DNA of 14,146 nt. Source: an uncultured Bacillota bacterium (GTDB lineage: Bacteria; Bacillota_I; Bacilli_A; RFN20; CAG-826). Below, one piece after another: positions 1-7,092 of the stretch (within the stretch, counting starts at the first letter, position 1; each line of letters begins with the position of its first letter). The stretch lies in the NCBI GenBank assembly GCA_949298295.1, contig CASFWS010000014.1, forward strand, positions 1-14,146, in the 5' to 3' direction. The notes beneath the pieces are model-generated. The model saw nothing but the letters and a program-made list of their open reading frames with translations, had not been told where the DNA came from and did not search any database. The position numbers and the translations under genes were made by a program.

Positions 1-336
1 AGTACTCTCGACCCGAACGATCCGGCGGTTATCCTCGATTCGAAGGCCGGGAAGAAATACGCCTTGGCCGAGGCCGAGGTGAGCGCCGCCTTCGACTTCG
101 ACGCCGTCTCGTTTACCGACGACCTGAGCGAAGAAGGGCCCGAAGCCACCGTCCTCACCTCCGTCTGGGTCGGCGACCACTACCAGATCACCGCCCGGAC
201 CGCGGAGGAAGACGACTACATCGCCGTCACCCCCTACCAGTACGCCGAAGGGGAAATCGTCAAGGTTAAGGTCGATCCTAAGAAGATTAGACTCCGCCTC
301 CGGAAAGGACTCGACGAATATGAATGCCGCGACTAG
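1..336 (+). CDS. potA: PotA C-terminus (polyamine ABC transporter ATP-binding protein), 5' truncated by window edge
   Basis: An open frame runs from base 1 to a TAG stop and gives the last 111 residues of a protein whose start lies outside the window. The catalytic Walker and signature motifs are not visible. What remains looks like the C-terminal TOBE-like regulatory domain of a PotA/MalK-type ATPase: beta-rich, acidic, with the segment VWVGDHYQITARTAEED followed by a conserved-looking end (VKVKVDPKKIRLR). The assignment rests mainly on position, directly in front of potB, potC and potD, with its last 17 bases overlapping the potB start. PotA would power polyamine uptake from the cytoplasmic face by ATP hydrolysis. 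Its identity as PotA is an inference from this context, because the tail alone would be weakly diagnostic. Confidence 0.8.
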   Translation, partial: STLDPNDPAVILDSKAGKKYALAEAEVSAAFDFDAVSFTDDLSEEGPEATVLTSVWVGDHYQITARTAEEDDYIAVTPYQYAEGEIVKVKVDPKKIRLRLRKGLDEYECRD

Positions 337-1171
337 TGAAGCGAAGGAAAGCCTCTTTTCCCGCCTGAAGGCCCATGCCCGCTTCAAGCGGAAGTATCTC
401 GCCTTCCCCTATGCCGTCTTCCTCCTCCTCTTCGTCATCCTCCCCCTTCTTCTCATCGTCTACTACGCCTTTTCCGATAGCTCCGGCACCCCGAGCTTCG
501 ATGCCCTCGTAAGTTTCTTCACCTCCCCGAACAAGTGGCAGGTCCTCTTCGTCTCCCTCTTCATGGGGGTCCAGACGACCCTCATCTGCCTCCTTCTTGG
601 CTATCCGGCCGCCTACTTCCTGGCCGATAAGAAGTTCAATAAGAACGCCGTCCTCGTCGTCCTCTTCGTGATGCCGATGTGGATCAACTTCGTCATCCGG
701 ACCGGCGCGACCCGCGACCTCCTCGATGTCATCGGTCTCTCGGGAGCCCAATACCCCTGGCCGGCGACCCTCATCGGGATGGTCTACAACTACCTGCCCT
801 TCACCATCCTTCCCCTTTACACGACGATGCTGAAACTCGACCGGAGCCAGATGGAGGCCGCCTCCGACCTCGGGGCTTCGCCCTTCCGGGTGTTCGTCCA
901 TAACGTCGTTCCCCAGTCCCTCCCCGGCATCATCTCGGCCTCCGAGATGGTGTTCATGCCGGTCATGAGCTCCTACGTCATCTCCGACACCCTCTCGGAA
1001 GGGAAGATCACCCTCTTCGGGAACTACATCTACCTCGATTTCTCGAACTCGATGTGGAACGAGGGCTCCTTCATGGCCCTCATCATGCTCCTCATCGTCG
1101 GGATCTCGATGCTTCTAACTAGGAACGTCGACCGTTCCGACGCCCAAGTGCGGGGAGGTGGCCTCTGGTGA
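320..1171 (+). CDS. potB: Spermidine/putrescine ABC transporter permease PotB
   Basis: A 283-residue integral membrane protein, the usual size for PotB. A cytoplasmic basic N-terminus (about 1-28) is followed by a first hydrophobic helix (about 29-51) and several more up to the C-terminus. The ABC-permease EAA loop is visible as MEAASDLGASPF (EAA at 179-181, Gly at 185), the site that docks onto the ATPase. The ATG lies inside the end of potA, 17 bases before that gene stops, which implies translational coupling. PotB and PotC form the membrane channel of the polyamine importer. The family call is confident. Which polyamine is carried cannot be read from the permease. Confidence 0.93.
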   Translation: MNAATSEAKESLFSRLKAHARFKRKYLAFPYAVFLLLFVILPLLLIVYYAFSDSSGTPSFDALVSFFTSPNKWQVLFVSLFMGVQTTLICLLLGYPAAYFLADKKFNKNAVLVVLFVMPMWINFVIRTGATRDLLDVIGLSGAQYPWPATLIGMVYNYLPFTILPLYTTMLKLDRSQMEAASDLGASPFRVFVHNVVPQSLPGIISASEMVFMPVMSSYVISDTLSEGKITLFGNYIYLDFSNSMWNEGSFMALIMLLIVGISMLLTRNVDRSDAQVRGGGLW

Positions 1172-2031
1172 AAAGGAAAGAATTGCTGACGAAGATCTTC
1201 GCCCGGGGCTACATCGCCCTCCTCCTCCTTCTTATGTACCTCCCGATCCTCGTCCTCGTCGTCTTCTCCTTCACCGATACGACGAACCTCTTCACCTGGG
1301 ATACCTTCACCTTCGATCTCTACGTCCGCCTCTTCGAGAACGAGGAGATCATGACGGCCGTCGGGAATACCCTCCTTCTCGCCCTCATCTCGTCCCTTGT
1401 GGCCGCGGCCCTTGGGACCTTCGCGGCCATCGGGGTCCACGAGCTCGGGAAGAAAGGGAAGCGGGCCTATGAGTTCGCCAACAACATCCCGGTCGTCAAC
1501 CCGGAGATCGTCATTTCCCTCTCTCTTATCATCATGTTCGTCTTCCTCGGGAACTACGTCTTCAACGGCTTCGAGAAGAGCTTCTGGACCCTTCTCTGCG
1601 GCCATCTCGTTCTCACGACTCCCTTCGTCTACCTCTCGGTCAAGCCGAAGATCCTCCAGATGGATCCCGCCCTTTACGAGGCGGCCCTCGACCTTGGCTG
1701 CACCCCAGCCCAGGCTATGCGGAAGGTCACTTATCCGGCCATCCTCCCCGGGGTCCTCTCCGGCTTCATGCTAGCCTTCACCCTCTCCCTCGACGACTTC
1801 ATCATCACCGCCTTCCTCACCGGCCCGGGACTCCTTTCCGGGGCCGAGAGCATCCAGACGATCTCGACCTACGTCCAAAGCGTCATCAAGAAGCGGCCCC
1901 TCCCGCCCGAGATGCGCGCTCTATGCACGATCATTCTCCTCGTCGTCGTCATCGTCGTCTTCTCCATCTTCTTCCTCAATCGGAAGGAACGCGTCAAGAA
2001 ACGGAAAGGGAGGACCTACATCCATGGCTAA
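1168..2031 (+). CDS. potC: Spermidine/putrescine ABC transporter permease PotC
   Basis: A 287-residue permease of normal PotC length. It starts with GTG, and that codon overlaps the potB stop in a GTGA arrangement; the ribosome site GGGGAGGTG sits just upstream. A basic N-terminus precedes a strong first membrane helix (about 14-35). The EAA loop reads YEAALDLGCTPAQAM (EAA at 171-173, Gly at 177). It is followed by the segment FTLSLDDFIITAFLTGPG (about 204-221), which is characteristic of PotC-type permeases. It would pair with PotB as the second half of the importer channel. Its last 8 bases overlap the potD start, so the four pot genes are read as one tightly coupled unit. Confidence 0.93.
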   Translation: MKRKELLTKIFARGYIALLLLLMYLPILVLVVFSFTDTTNLFTWDTFTFDLYVRLFENEEIMTAVGNTLLLALISSLVAAALGTFAAIGVHELGKKGKRAYEFANNIPVVNPEIVISLSLIIMFVFLGNYVFNGFEKSFWTLLCGHLVLTTPFVYLSVKPKILQMDPALYEAALDLGCTPAQAMRKVTYPAILPGVLSGFMLAFTLSLDDFIITAFLTGPGLLSGAESIQTISTYVQSVIKKRPLPPEMRALCTIILLVVVIVVFSIFFLNRKERVKKRKGRTYIHG

Positions 2032-3811
2032 GCTAACGAAGATCCTCGCTCTTCCCCTTGTCATCATCCTTTCCTCCTTCGGAAGCGGAGCGGAGGCAAG
2101 CAAGGCCCTGGCCGCCGGGGAGAACCTCATCCTCCGGGTTTGGAACTGGGAGGACTACATCGGGGTCATCGAGGTCGACGGAGAGGAAATCCCCCTCGAC
2201 GAGTACTTCGAAACCTACGTGAAGGAAGTCGACGGCGTCGACATCGACGTCATCTACGAGACCTTCGACACCAACGAGACGATGCTGTCCCAGCTTCAGT
2301 CCGGGGCGGCGACCTATGACCTCATCTGCCCGAGCGACTACGCCATCCAGAAGATGATGTCCCAAGGCCTCCTCCAGCCCTTCGCTGCGAGCGAGGAGGA
2401 ACGTCAGGCCCTCTATGGGGACACCTACGGGAACTGGTCCGACAACTACGCCCTTTATGCTTCTCCTTACCTCCAGGACTGGTTCGACGAAATCGTCGCC
2501 AGCGTCCCCGAGGAGGACGGAAGTACCTCCGTCCATTCCTTGAGCGAGTACGCCCGGGGCTACATGTGGGGAACCCTCGGGATTACCTACAACCCCGAGT
2601 ACAAAGGCTACATCCAAGCCGGGATGAGCCCCGAGGACGTCATGGTCCAGCTGAGCGACTGGAACGCCCTTTGGGACCAGACGGCCTTCTGGGGAACCTT
2701 CCAGATAAAGGATTCGATGCGGGATACCTTCTCGATCGGCCTCATGCGGACCTTCGATCCGGCCTTCGAGCTGCTGCTCGAGCTCTACCAAGCCGGGACG
2801 ATCAGCGAGGAAAGGTACACCGCCGCGGTGAACGTCATCTTCAATGCCATCAACCACGTCGACAGCTTCAACGGCCTCATGGAGGAGCTGAACGGCTACC
2901 TTGAGCCCTCGGAAGCCGCCTTCCCGACCGATTACACGATCGAGGAAATCATCTCCCTCACCCAAAGCGACCTCGAGGTCCTTCGCGGCAATAGCTACGG
3001 CCTCGAGACCGATAGCGGGAAGACCGACATCCAGACCGGGACCCGTTCGGGCATTTGCCTGGCCTGGAGCGGCGACGCCATCTATTCGATGGACACCGCC
3101 GAGGAAGAGACCGGCATCGAGCTCTACTATTCGGTCCCGAAGACCGGCGGGAACATCTGGTTCGACGGCTGGGTCATCCCGAAGAACGCCCCGAACGTCG
3201 AGTACGCGAACAAGTTCATCGACTTCCTGAGCGACCCGGAGATCGCCGCCTACAACATGGACTACATCGGCTACACCCCCTTCATCGCCGGCGACGACAT
3301 CGTCGAGAAGGCCAAGGAGTGGTACGACGAGAAGACCTGGGCCATCGAGGAGGATCCCTCCCTCCTCGAAAGCGTCTCCGACTGGGATGCCTACGCCGAG
3401 GAGGAAGGCTGGCTCAAAGTCGACCTCTCCTACTTCTTCGAAGGCTCCTTGAGCGAAGGGGAGGATGCCATCTTCTACACGACGGAAATCCAGCCGGTGA
3501 CCGGGACGAACCTCCACGGGGAAGAAGAGACCATCTACGTCGGGCGGCAGTTCCTCGCCCAGTACCCGACGATCGGCCTTCCGGATAACCTCGACATCAT
3601 CCCCGGCCTCGCCGTCATGGAAGACTACGGGGACAACAACGAGTACGTCCTTAGGATGTGGGAAAACGTCAAGGCCTCGGGGGTCCTCGAGCCTTGGATC
3701 ATCGTCCTCTTCGTCATCGAAATCGCCCTTGCCCTCGGCATCGCTTCCTACTTCATCGTAAGGAAGCAGCTCTCCCTCCATCAGCGGAAGAAGCGGCGGG
3801 CCGCGAATTGA
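2024..3811 (+). CDS. potD: Polyamine-binding protein PotD, enlarged and with a C-terminal membrane anchor
   Basis: An extracellular substrate-binding protein of 595 residues, much longer than the roughly 350 of classical PotD. The N-terminus has a hydrophobic signal segment (about 5-23) but no lipobox cysteine. The mature part opens with LRVWNWEDYIG, typical of PotD, and later carries SGDAIYSM, WVIPKNAPN and NMDYIGYTPF, all PotD-like fold signatures. The extra length comes from an insert around residues 120-180 and a C-terminal extension after about 430. Residues about 558-579 form a hydrophobic helix followed by a basic tail (RKKRR). The protein therefore appears anchored at its C-terminus instead of by lipid. 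The ATG overlaps the end of potC by 8 bases. The function is confident and the topology is inferred from hydrophobicity. Confidence 0.92.
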   Translation: MAKLTKILALPLVIILSSFGSGAEASKALAAGENLILRVWNWEDYIGVIEVDGEEIPLDEYFETYVKEVDGVDIDVIYETFDTNETMLSQLQSGAATYDLICPSDYAIQKMMSQGLLQPFAASEEERQALYGDTYGNWSDNYALYASPYLQDWFDEIVASVPEEDGSTSVHSLSEYARGYMWGTLGITYNPEYKGYIQAGMSPEDVMVQLSDWNALWDQTAFWGTFQIKDSMRDTFSIGLMRTFDPAFELLLELYQAGTISEERYTAAVNVIFNAINHVDSFNGLMEELNGYLEPSEAAFPTDYTIEEIISLTQSDLEVLRGNSYGLETDSGKTDIQTGTRSGICLAWSGDAIYSMDTAEEETGIELYYSVPKTGGNIWFDGWVIPKNAPNVEYANKFIDFLSDPEIAAYNMDYIGYTPFIAGDDIVEKAKEWYDEKTWAIEEDPSLLESVSDWDAYAEEEGWLKVDLSYFFEGSLSEGEDAIFYTTEIQPVTGTNLHGEEETIYVGRQFLAQYPTIGLPDNLDIIPGLAVMEDYGDNNEYVLRMWENVKASGVLEPWIIVLFVIEIALALGIASYFIVRKQLSLHQRKKRRAAN

Positions 3812-3814
3812 GGA

Positions 3815-4804
3815 TCAGCCCTTGAGCGGAGCGAAAGCTTCCTCAAGGGCTTTTCTTGTCCCTTCTTGAAGGCGCGGGTCGTCAAGATAGGAATTGGATG
3901 CGAGAAGGGCGAGGAAAGTAGGCGAGGACTTCCGCCAATAGAAGGCGGAGGCCGTTTTCCTAACGGCGTCGAGGAAGGGGCCGCTTTCCCCGTAAAGGGC
4001 TGCCTTTTCGCGCTTATCCTTCAATTCCTGGAATTTCAGCTCGGCCCCGAGGGGCTCGATGAGGGGAAGGACGAGGGAAGCCTTCTCCCTTGCTTCGAGG
4101 GAGAAGGAAAGGAGTTCCTTCTTGAAGCGCATTTCGAAGGCAAGAAGCGGCTCGATGGCCGCGGTCTTCGGAAGGGCCATTAGAAGGCTTCGGAGGGTTT
4201 TCTTCCGGCTTTGGGGACCGAAAGGGAAGGCCTCGAAGCGAAGAATGGCGAAAAACTCCTTGAGATCGCTTTCTTCCAAGGGCCTTTTCCGGCGGTTTAG
4301 CCGGGCGAGGAAAAGGCGGGCCCTCGTCTTCCTCTCCTCAGGAGAGAGGAGCCTGTAGTCGGGATGGCTCTCGACCTTGGCTGGTCGGCCGCGACTTCTT
4401 ACGCCTGTTCCGGGAAGGCGGTTATCGGAAAGAAGGGAGAGAAGGAACGCCCGTTCGAAAAAGGAAGGGCGATTTTCTTTGAACATCTGCTTCATCCTCT
4501 CCTTTTCGTTGACGGAAAGAGAAGGGCTTTCGACTATTGCTTTGAGGAGGCGGGAGGAAGGTTCTTCGAGGTCAGCGAAAGGGTGAAGAGACGAATAGAG
4601 ACGATGGGCGTTTTTCCCTTTCTTTGGACGGGAGAGCTCCCGGGCGGCGGCCCGGGAGATCTTCGACGGGACGTTCGCCTTTCCGGCCAATAGACGGGAG
4701 AGGAAAGCTTCGTCAAAAGAGAACGGCCTTCCGAATTGATTAACGATTCCTGAAGCCAGGATCAGAGGTTTGAGAAGGGCATTGAGGATGTCCGAGCGGG
4801 TCAT
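3815..4804 (-). CDS. Basic hypothetical protein, possible N-terminal DNA-binding domain
   Basis: I do not recognise this family. The protein is about 329 residues, strongly rich in Lys, Arg, Leu and Glu, with no signal peptide or membrane helix. It looks mostly alpha-helical. Residues 1-60 contain a short stretch (SFDEAFLSRLLAGKANVPSKI, about 28-48) that could be a helix-turn-helix-like fold. The segment VRSRGRPAKV (about 135-145) has an AT-hook-like RGRP core. The frame is open upstream to 4903, but ATG 4804 is preferred because a good -10 box at 4877-4882 would leave the upstream ATG at 4867 almost without a leader. It faces potD convergently with only 3 bases between the stops, and faces the phosphofructokinase gene divergently. 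A nucleic-acid-binding role is a guess from composition. Confidence 0.7.
   Translation of the reverse strand: MTRSDILNALLKPLILASGIVNQFGRPFSFDEAFLSRLLAGKANVPSKISRAAARELSRPKKGKNAHRLYSSLHPFADLEEPSSRLLKAIVESPSLSVNEKERMKQMFKENRPSFFERAFLLSLLSDNRLPGTGVRSRGRPAKVESHPDYRLLSPEERKTRARLFLARLNRRKRPLEESDLKEFFAILRFEAFPFGPQSRKKTLRSLLMALPKTAAIEPLLAFEMRFKKELLSFSLEAREKASLVLPLIEPLGAELKFQELKDKREKAALYGESGPFLDAVRKTASAFYWRKSSPTFLALLASNSYLDDPRLQEGTRKALEEAFAPLKG
3818..3857 (+). terminator. Intrinsic terminator of the potABCD operon
   Basis: GCCCTTGAG (3818-3826) pairs perfectly with CTCAAGGGC (3842-3850). After a one-base bulge, an inner stem closes on a GAAA tetraloop (3833-3836). The run TTTTCTT follows directly, as expected for a rho-independent terminator on the + strand, 6 bases after the potD stop. 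The hairpin lies within the last codons of the convergent gene. The opposite strand has no T-tract, so it should work in one direction only. Confidence 0.85.
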
Positions 4805-4876
4805 TTCCCCACATCGTCCATCCAAAAAGATATTCAAGTATACAGAGACAGAAAAATGTTTTCCCATCGTGTCTAT

Positions 4877-4904
4877 ATTATAAAAGAAACAAGAAACGGA
4901 CAAA
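4877..4904 (-). promoter_or_regulatory. Probable promoter of the hypothetical gene at 3815-4804
   Basis: On the minus strand there is a perfect TATAAT at 4882-4877 and a weak -35 (TTTGTC, 4904-4899) at 16 bases spacing, in an A/T-rich stretch. Transcription would begin near 4870 and leave about 65 bases of leader before ATG 4804. This is the main argument against the longer reading frame. Confidence 0.55.
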
Positions 4905-4947
4905 TATTAAATGCAATTTTGATCCTCTTTGCCGAGATGGAGAGCAT

Positions 4948-5011
4948 CTAGGAAAAGAGAATCCGCTTCTCTTCCTAGGGAAAAAGGTTGAATGGCTAGA
5001 AACCCCCTAGG
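4948..5011 (+). promoter_or_regulatory. Overlapping inverted repeats in the phosphofructokinase leader/promoter region
   Basis: Arm A (4948-4961, CTAGGAAAAGAGAA) pairs with arm B (4967-4978, TTCTCTTCCTAG) around a 5-base loop with a 2-base bulge. Part of arm B (CCTAGGG, 4974-4980) can instead pair with arm C (CCCTAGG, 5005-5011). The CCTAGG cores of B and C are themselves palindromes and start 32 bases apart, about three helical turns. They could be protein-binding half-sites or alternative RNA folds. No T-tract follows, so this is not an ordinary terminator. Confidence 0.4.
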
Positions 5012-5015
5012 CGTG

Positions 5016-5021
5016 TATAGT
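5016..5021 (+). promoter_or_regulatory. Possible -10 box for the phosphofructokinase gene
   Basis: TATAGT matches the -10 consensus at 5 of 6 positions and would start transcription near 5028, about 20 bases before the chosen start codon. No convincing -35 lies at normal spacing: TTGAAT at 4988-4993 is 22 bases away. A transcription activator or another promoter may therefore be needed. Confidence 0.3.
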
Positions 5022-5032
5022 TTCCTTAAATG

Positions 5033-5040
5033 AAAGGTGA
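5033..5040 (+). promoter_or_regulatory. Ribosome binding site that sets the phosphofructokinase start
   Basis: AAAGGTGA lies 7 bases before ATG 5048. The upstream in-frame ATG at 5030 overlaps this site and has no ribosome site of its own, so translation should begin at 5048. Confidence 0.75.
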
Positions 5041-5047
5041 TTCTCCG

Positions 5048-6250
5048 ATGAACAAAAAAGCCTTGGCCTATTTTCAGTCCGGCGGCCCGACGACCGTCAT
5101 CAATTCCTCGCTTTACGGCGTCATTGCCGAAGCCTTCAAACATCCGGAAATCGGAGGGATCTATGGTTCCCTTTACGGTGTTGAGGGTCTCATTGACGAC
5201 AATCTCGTCGACCTCCGGAAAGAGGACCTCGAGCAAATCGAGCTCCTGAAGCAAACCCCGGGGGCCGCTCTCCATAGCAGCCGGAAGAAGCTTCCGGGCG
5301 TCGAGGATCCCCTCTTCGGGAAAATCATCGCGACCATCGAGCGGCGGAATATCGGCTATCTCCTCGTCAATGGCGGAAACGACACGATGGATACCTGCTA
5401 TCGCCTCGATTCCTTCTTCAAGGAAAAGAAGATGGACGTGAGGGTCATCGGCATTCCGAAGACGATCGACAACGACCTCATGGCCACCGACCATTGCCCG
5501 GGCTATGCCTCGGCCGCCCGCCACGTCCTCAACTTCGTGAAAATGGCGGTCGTCGATGGGCAGGCTTACCGGCGCGGGAAGATCGTCCTCGTCGAAATCA
5601 TGGGGCGAAACGCCGGCTGGCTCACGGCTTCGGCCGACCTTCTTGACGAGGACGAGCGTCCCGACCTCATTTATCTCCCGGAATCCCCCTTTTCCCTCGA
5701 AGGCTTCTTGAAAGAGGTAAAGGAAGTCTATGACCGGAAGGGGTATGCCGTGGCTGTCTTGAGCGAAGGGCTCGACCTCCCGCGGAAAAATGCCGGTGGG
5801 ACCGATTCTTTCGGCCATTCCTCCCTTGAAGGGGTTTCCATCCACCTGGCCGAGGAAATCAAGGGTGGGCTCGGCATCGGGGTCCGTTCGATGGAGCTTT
5901 CCTTGCCCCAGCGGGCCGATCCGATCCTCGCCTCGAAAATCGATATCGAGGAGGCCATCCTCCTCGGCAAGGAAGCGGTGAAGGCCCTTTTGGCCGGGGA
6001 GTCCGGCAAGATGGTGGCCATCAAGCGCCTTTCCAGCGACCCTTACCGCCGGTCGGTCTTCCTCGCCCCGGTGGAAGAGGTGGCCAATGCCGAAAAATTC
6101 TTTCCCCGCGAATGGATTGTCTCCTCTTCGCGGCTTAGCGACGAGTTCCGCGACTATCTCCGCCCCCTCGTCAAGACGGCTACCCACGTCCAGTACGACG
6201 GGGACGGCGTCTTCCTAAGCGCGAAGCTCCGCCTCGAAAAGGTGCAATAA
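5048..6250 (+). CDS. Pyrophosphate-dependent 6-phosphofructokinase (PPi-PFK type)
   Basis: A 400-residue phosphofructokinase, which phosphorylates fructose 6-phosphate to fructose 1,6-bisphosphate in glycolysis. The N-terminus AYFQSGGPTTVINSS (8-22) is the phosphoryl-donor loop. Two residues point to pyrophosphate instead of ATP as donor. The loop GGNDT (109-113) has Asp where ATP-dependent enzymes have Gly. The catalytic motif is PKTIDND (137-143), with Lys138 where ATP enzymes have Gly. MGRNAGW (185-191) is the substrate-binding motif. The first Asp of the usual GGDD is Asn here; from memory this is common in one PPi-PFK subgroup. The gene stands alone between a divergent hypothetical gene and tRNA-Cys, with no clear terminator. 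Enzyme family is near certain and donor specificity is likely. Confidence 0.93.
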   Translation: MNKKALAYFQSGGPTTVINSSLYGVIAEAFKHPEIGGIYGSLYGVEGLIDDNLVDLRKEDLEQIELLKQTPGAALHSSRKKLPGVEDPLFGKIIATIERRNIGYLLVNGGNDTMDTCYRLDSFFKEKKMDVRVIGIPKTIDNDLMATDHCPGYASAARHVLNFVKMAVVDGQAYRRGKIVLVEIMGRNAGWLTASADLLDEDERPDLIYLPESPFSLEGFLKEVKEVYDRKGYAVAVLSEGLDLPRKNAGGTDSFGHSSLEGVSIHLAEEIKGGLGIGVRSMELSLPQRADPILASKIDIEEAILLGKEAVKALLAGESGKMVAIKRLSSDPYRRSVFLAPVEEVANAEKFFPREWIVSSSRLSDEFRDYLRPLVKTATHVQYDGDGVFLSAKLRLEKVQ

Positions 6251-6300
6251 GAGGGATCGTGGCGGTCGCGTTACCTTTTTGTGGCGAAAGAGAGCGGGAT

Positions 6301-6309
6301 TGCTATAAT
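6301..6309 (+). promoter_or_regulatory. Extended -10 promoter of tRNA-Cys
   Basis: TGCTATAAT combines a perfect TATAAT with the TGn extension. It ends 9 bases before the first tRNA base, so transcription would begin almost at the mature 5' end. The -35 is weak (TTGTGG at 6279-6284, 19 bases spacing), which an extended -10 can offset. Confidence 0.65.
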
Positions 6310-6318
6310 AGCGGGGCC

Positions 6319-6392
6319 GCATCCGTAGCCAAGCGGTAAGGCACGTGACTGCAACTCACCAACCGCCGGTTCGATTCCGGCCGGATGCTCCA
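6319..6392 (+). tRNA. tRNA-Cys (anticodon GCA)
   Basis: All four arms fold. Acceptor GCATCCG (6319-6325) pairs with CGGATGC (6382-6388), the D-stem GCC/GGC closes, the anticodon loop CTGCAAC (6349-6355) shows GCA at 6351-6353, and the T-stem GCCGG/CCGGC closes around TTCGATT. The discriminator base is U, the usual identity base for tRNA-Cys, and the CCA end is encoded (6390-6392). The first anticodon-stem pair is a C-C mismatch (6344/6360), leaving four good pairs. Confidence 0.96.
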
Positions 6393-6402
6393 AAACAAAA
6401 TG

Positions 6403-6429
6403 CCTCGATTCATTTCGGGGTTTTTGTTT
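6403..6429 (+). terminator. Intrinsic terminator after tRNA-Cys, probably bidirectional
   Basis: CCTCG (6403-6407) pairs with CGGGG (6416-6420), including one G-T pair, followed by TTTTTGTTT. On the other strand the hairpin is followed by CATTTTGTTTTG, because the A-rich stretch at 6392-6400 precedes it. It can therefore also end the convergent two-gene transcript that stops at 6442. The stem is short but both T-tracts are clear. Confidence 0.7.
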
Positions 6430-6441
6430 ATTCAATTTGGA

Positions 6442-7092
6442 TTATTGGCCTTTCTTCACAAGGATGGCCCTTTTGAAATAGGAAAGGTCGCCAACCTTTA
6501 ATGCCGTGAGCAATAGCTGGAGGTTGCTTGCGCAATCGTCCTTTTGGTACATCGTCGAAAGCTCATGGGCATTTTCCAGAAGCGCTTCATATGAATATAC
6601 GTCCTCATAGCTGTATTTCATCAGCTTTAGCTGCCAGCTTGCCGCATTGTACTTCTTCTCGGGATTCCGTCCAATTTCATCCCAATAGGCGTGGAGAAGA
6701 TTGGTATTGGCCGTTTTCGAAGGGACCAATTTGCCCTTTATCTCCGCCGGCTTGGCGGGTCCTAATAGGTAAAAAAGAAGGATATTCGGATTGGTACAGA
6801 GACTGATGCTTTCGACGGCCTGAATCGACCCCAGAACGGCTTTTAGAGAGTTTCTTACTCGGCAAAACGGGGAATCTTCTTCCTTTTGGCGCCCGTCAAC
6901 GTCATAAACGCAAAAGACGGCATCATAGCGATCGTTGGAAAGGGCATCTTGGAAGAGGGGAGGGATATTCAAGGCTCCCTTTGCATTCGCTATGCTCAAA
7001 TTTACGGTTTCCGCTTTGACGCCTTTTTCTTTGACGATTTCGAAAAAGGCCTCCTCTTCGTTTCCTTCGAAAACCAGAAGGACGTTCAGCAT
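6442..7092 (-). CDS. RloB-like TOPRIM-domain protein (putative defence effector)
   Basis: A 216-residue soluble protein that looks like the RloB/AbiLii group of small TOPRIM proteins. The N-terminus LLVFEGNEEEAFF (5-17) carries the expected TOPRIM glutamate (E9). FCVYDVDGR (60-68) supplies the DxD metal motif (D64, D66). NPNILLFYLLG (101-111) matches the NPxxExWLLxH-like motif that follows in RloB proteins, although the usual polar residues are replaced. TOPRIM domains bind Mg2+ and act in nucleases, topoisomerases and primases, so a nuclease effector is expected. The start ATG overlaps the end of the upstream ATPase gene by 7 bases, so the two are coupled. The gene is A/T-richer than its surroundings. 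Family membership comes from recalled motifs, not a search. Confidence 0.72.
   Translation of the reverse strand: MLNVLLVFEGNEEEAFFEIVKEKGVKAETVNLSIANAKGALNIPPLFQDALSNDRYDAVFCVYDVDGRQKEEDSPFCRVRNSLKAVLGSIQAVESISLCTNPNILLFYLLGPAKPAEIKGKLVPSKTANTNLLHAYWDEIGRNPEKKYNAASWQLKLMKYSYEDVYSYEALLENAHELSTMYQKDDCASNLQLLLTALKVGDLSYFKRAILVKKGQ

Noticed and set aside
2033..3781. A 582-codon open frame antisense to potD
   Set aside because: It mirrors the GC-rich third positions of potD, has a repetitive Asp/Glu/Val/Gly composition with no domain, and has no ribosome site.
5030..5047. Upstream in-frame ATG for the phosphofructokinase
   Set aside because: It overlaps the only good ribosome site (5033-5040), which is correctly placed for ATG 5048.
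4907..6187. A 426-codon open frame antisense to the phosphofructokinase gene
   Set aside because: The sense frame has intact enzyme motifs throughout. The antisense frame is a composition shadow with no recognisable motif.
6251..6300. Terminator after the phosphofructokinase gene (ACC followed by TTTTT at 6273-6280)
   Set aside because: The possible stem is only 3-4 pairs, too weak to call; the transcript may run into tRNA-Cys and end at 6403-6429.
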